DNA of 64,000 nucleotides from VXNE01 sp965217825 (GTDB taxonomy: Bacteria; Pseudomonadota; Gammaproteobacteria; Pseudomonadales; Azotimanducaceae): NCBI GenBank assembly GCA_965217825.1, contig OZ244571.1:1054001-1118000 (forward strand), in the 5' to 3' direction. The position numbers were made by a program, and so were the translations under genes. This document shows positions 63,742-64,000 of the stretch, piece by piece (the stretch's first letter is position 1; each line of letters starts with the position of its first letter). The notes under the pieces were generated by a model. That model did no database searches, had not been told where the DNA came from, and saw only the letters and a program-made list of their open reading frames with translations.

Positions 63742-64000
63742 ACCAACGGCCGAACCTCCCGCGCCGGCCACGCGCCTGACGCCCGTCGGGGATCGCGCAG
63801 CCGATCCGGACCAGCCCAGGCGGCGAGTCACCAACGTGACCGTGGCCATCATCTCCATATTGTCGATCATCGCATCCGGCTACTGGCTTCAAGACCGTCT
63901 CGCCCACGTGCACGTTTCGGACGCTCGCATCGCATCACCGATGGTGACCGTGAGCACCCGCGTGCCCGGGTGGGTTTCCAGCGTCGAGGTGAGCGCGGGT
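63725..64000 (+). CDS. HlyD/EmrA-family membrane-fusion protein, 3' end outside the window
   Basis: 92 codons are visible from ATG 63725, which overlaps the MarR gene by 17 bases. A Pro-rich cytoplasmic N-terminus (about 1-36) precedes one membrane segment (about 39-56, VTVAIISILSIIASGYWL), then the first strand of the adaptor (SDARIASPMVTVSTRVPGWV, SSVEVSAG), which corresponds to the DAxVxA...VSGxV region of EmrA. An MFS or similar pump gene would be expected beyond the window. Confidence 0.82.
   Translation, partial: MSEPIRPTAEPPAPATRLTPVGDRAADPDQPRRRVTNVTVAIISILSIIASGYWLQDRLAHVHVSDARIASPMVTVSTRVPGWVSSVEVSAG

Overview
The window reads as a GC-rich proteobacterial chromosome, most likely gammaproteobacterial. 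The signs are an RND efflux pair, a FecI/FecR-regulated TonB receptor with an STN domain, an autotransporter, YghU and an EmrA/HlyD-type fusion protein. There is no rRNA, tRNA or taxonomic marker, so the assignment is inference. Insertion sequences, MITE-like repeats, toxin-antitoxin (TA) loci and broken genes are very dense, which suggests a genome undergoing erosion, as in host-associated bacteria.

Layout. 1-2298 is the 3' part of a TolB-propeller/outer-membrane-barrel protein. 2.3-3.3 kb is a mosaic of gene ends (polysaccharide deacetylase-like, AbiEii, DUF6088, sulfatase) beside an intact yghU. 4.5-5.6 kb holds an AbrB antitoxin, a PIN toxin and a HigA-like regulator in a row. 5.9-10.1 kb encodes an RND adaptor and permease.

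10.08-27.13 kb is a defence island. It carries a type I restriction-modification system (hsdM-hsdS-hsdR, minus strand). Divergent from it is a three-gene plus-strand operon: a 2067-residue alpha-solenoid protein with an embedded PIN-like nuclease domain, a 327-residue partner, and a third small gene. The third gene is split by an IS1634-type element; removing that element and one copy of its CCTAGG target duplication restores one reading frame. The island lies between two identical 234-bp copies of the 3' end of the RND permease gene, but no integrase is visible. I regard the three-gene operon as the best candidate for an undescribed system.

27.4-34.4 kb is a cell-surface-signalling uptake unit (ECF sigma factor, FecR, TonB receptor, family 5 solute-binding protein); a 269-bp MITE supplies the last codons of the binding protein. 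34.4-38.6 kb is debris around a Fic gene: IS91 ends, TPR, isomerase and esterase pseudogenes, and a truncated VapBC. 38.7-46.5 kb holds an S24 fragment, a giant autotransporter, a second autotransporter remnant and a small secreted protein whose upstream region was hit by an IS1182 element (46.5-48.3 kb). 48.3-52.7 kb is more debris plus an intact UPF0175/DUF3368 TA pair.

52.8-64 kb is mostly intact: an ABC-F protein, DUF433 antitoxin, cupin, a second solute-binding protein, type B carboxylesterase, TIM-barrel isomerase, Nramp-like transporter, LLM oxidoreductase, then MarR with a translationally coupled HlyD-family protein that runs off the window. The binding protein, esterase and isomerase each have a second copy at 27-39 kb; there the esterase and isomerase copies are dead. 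Several unrelated elements (IS1634 type, IS1182 type, both MITEs) sit at CTAG sequences.
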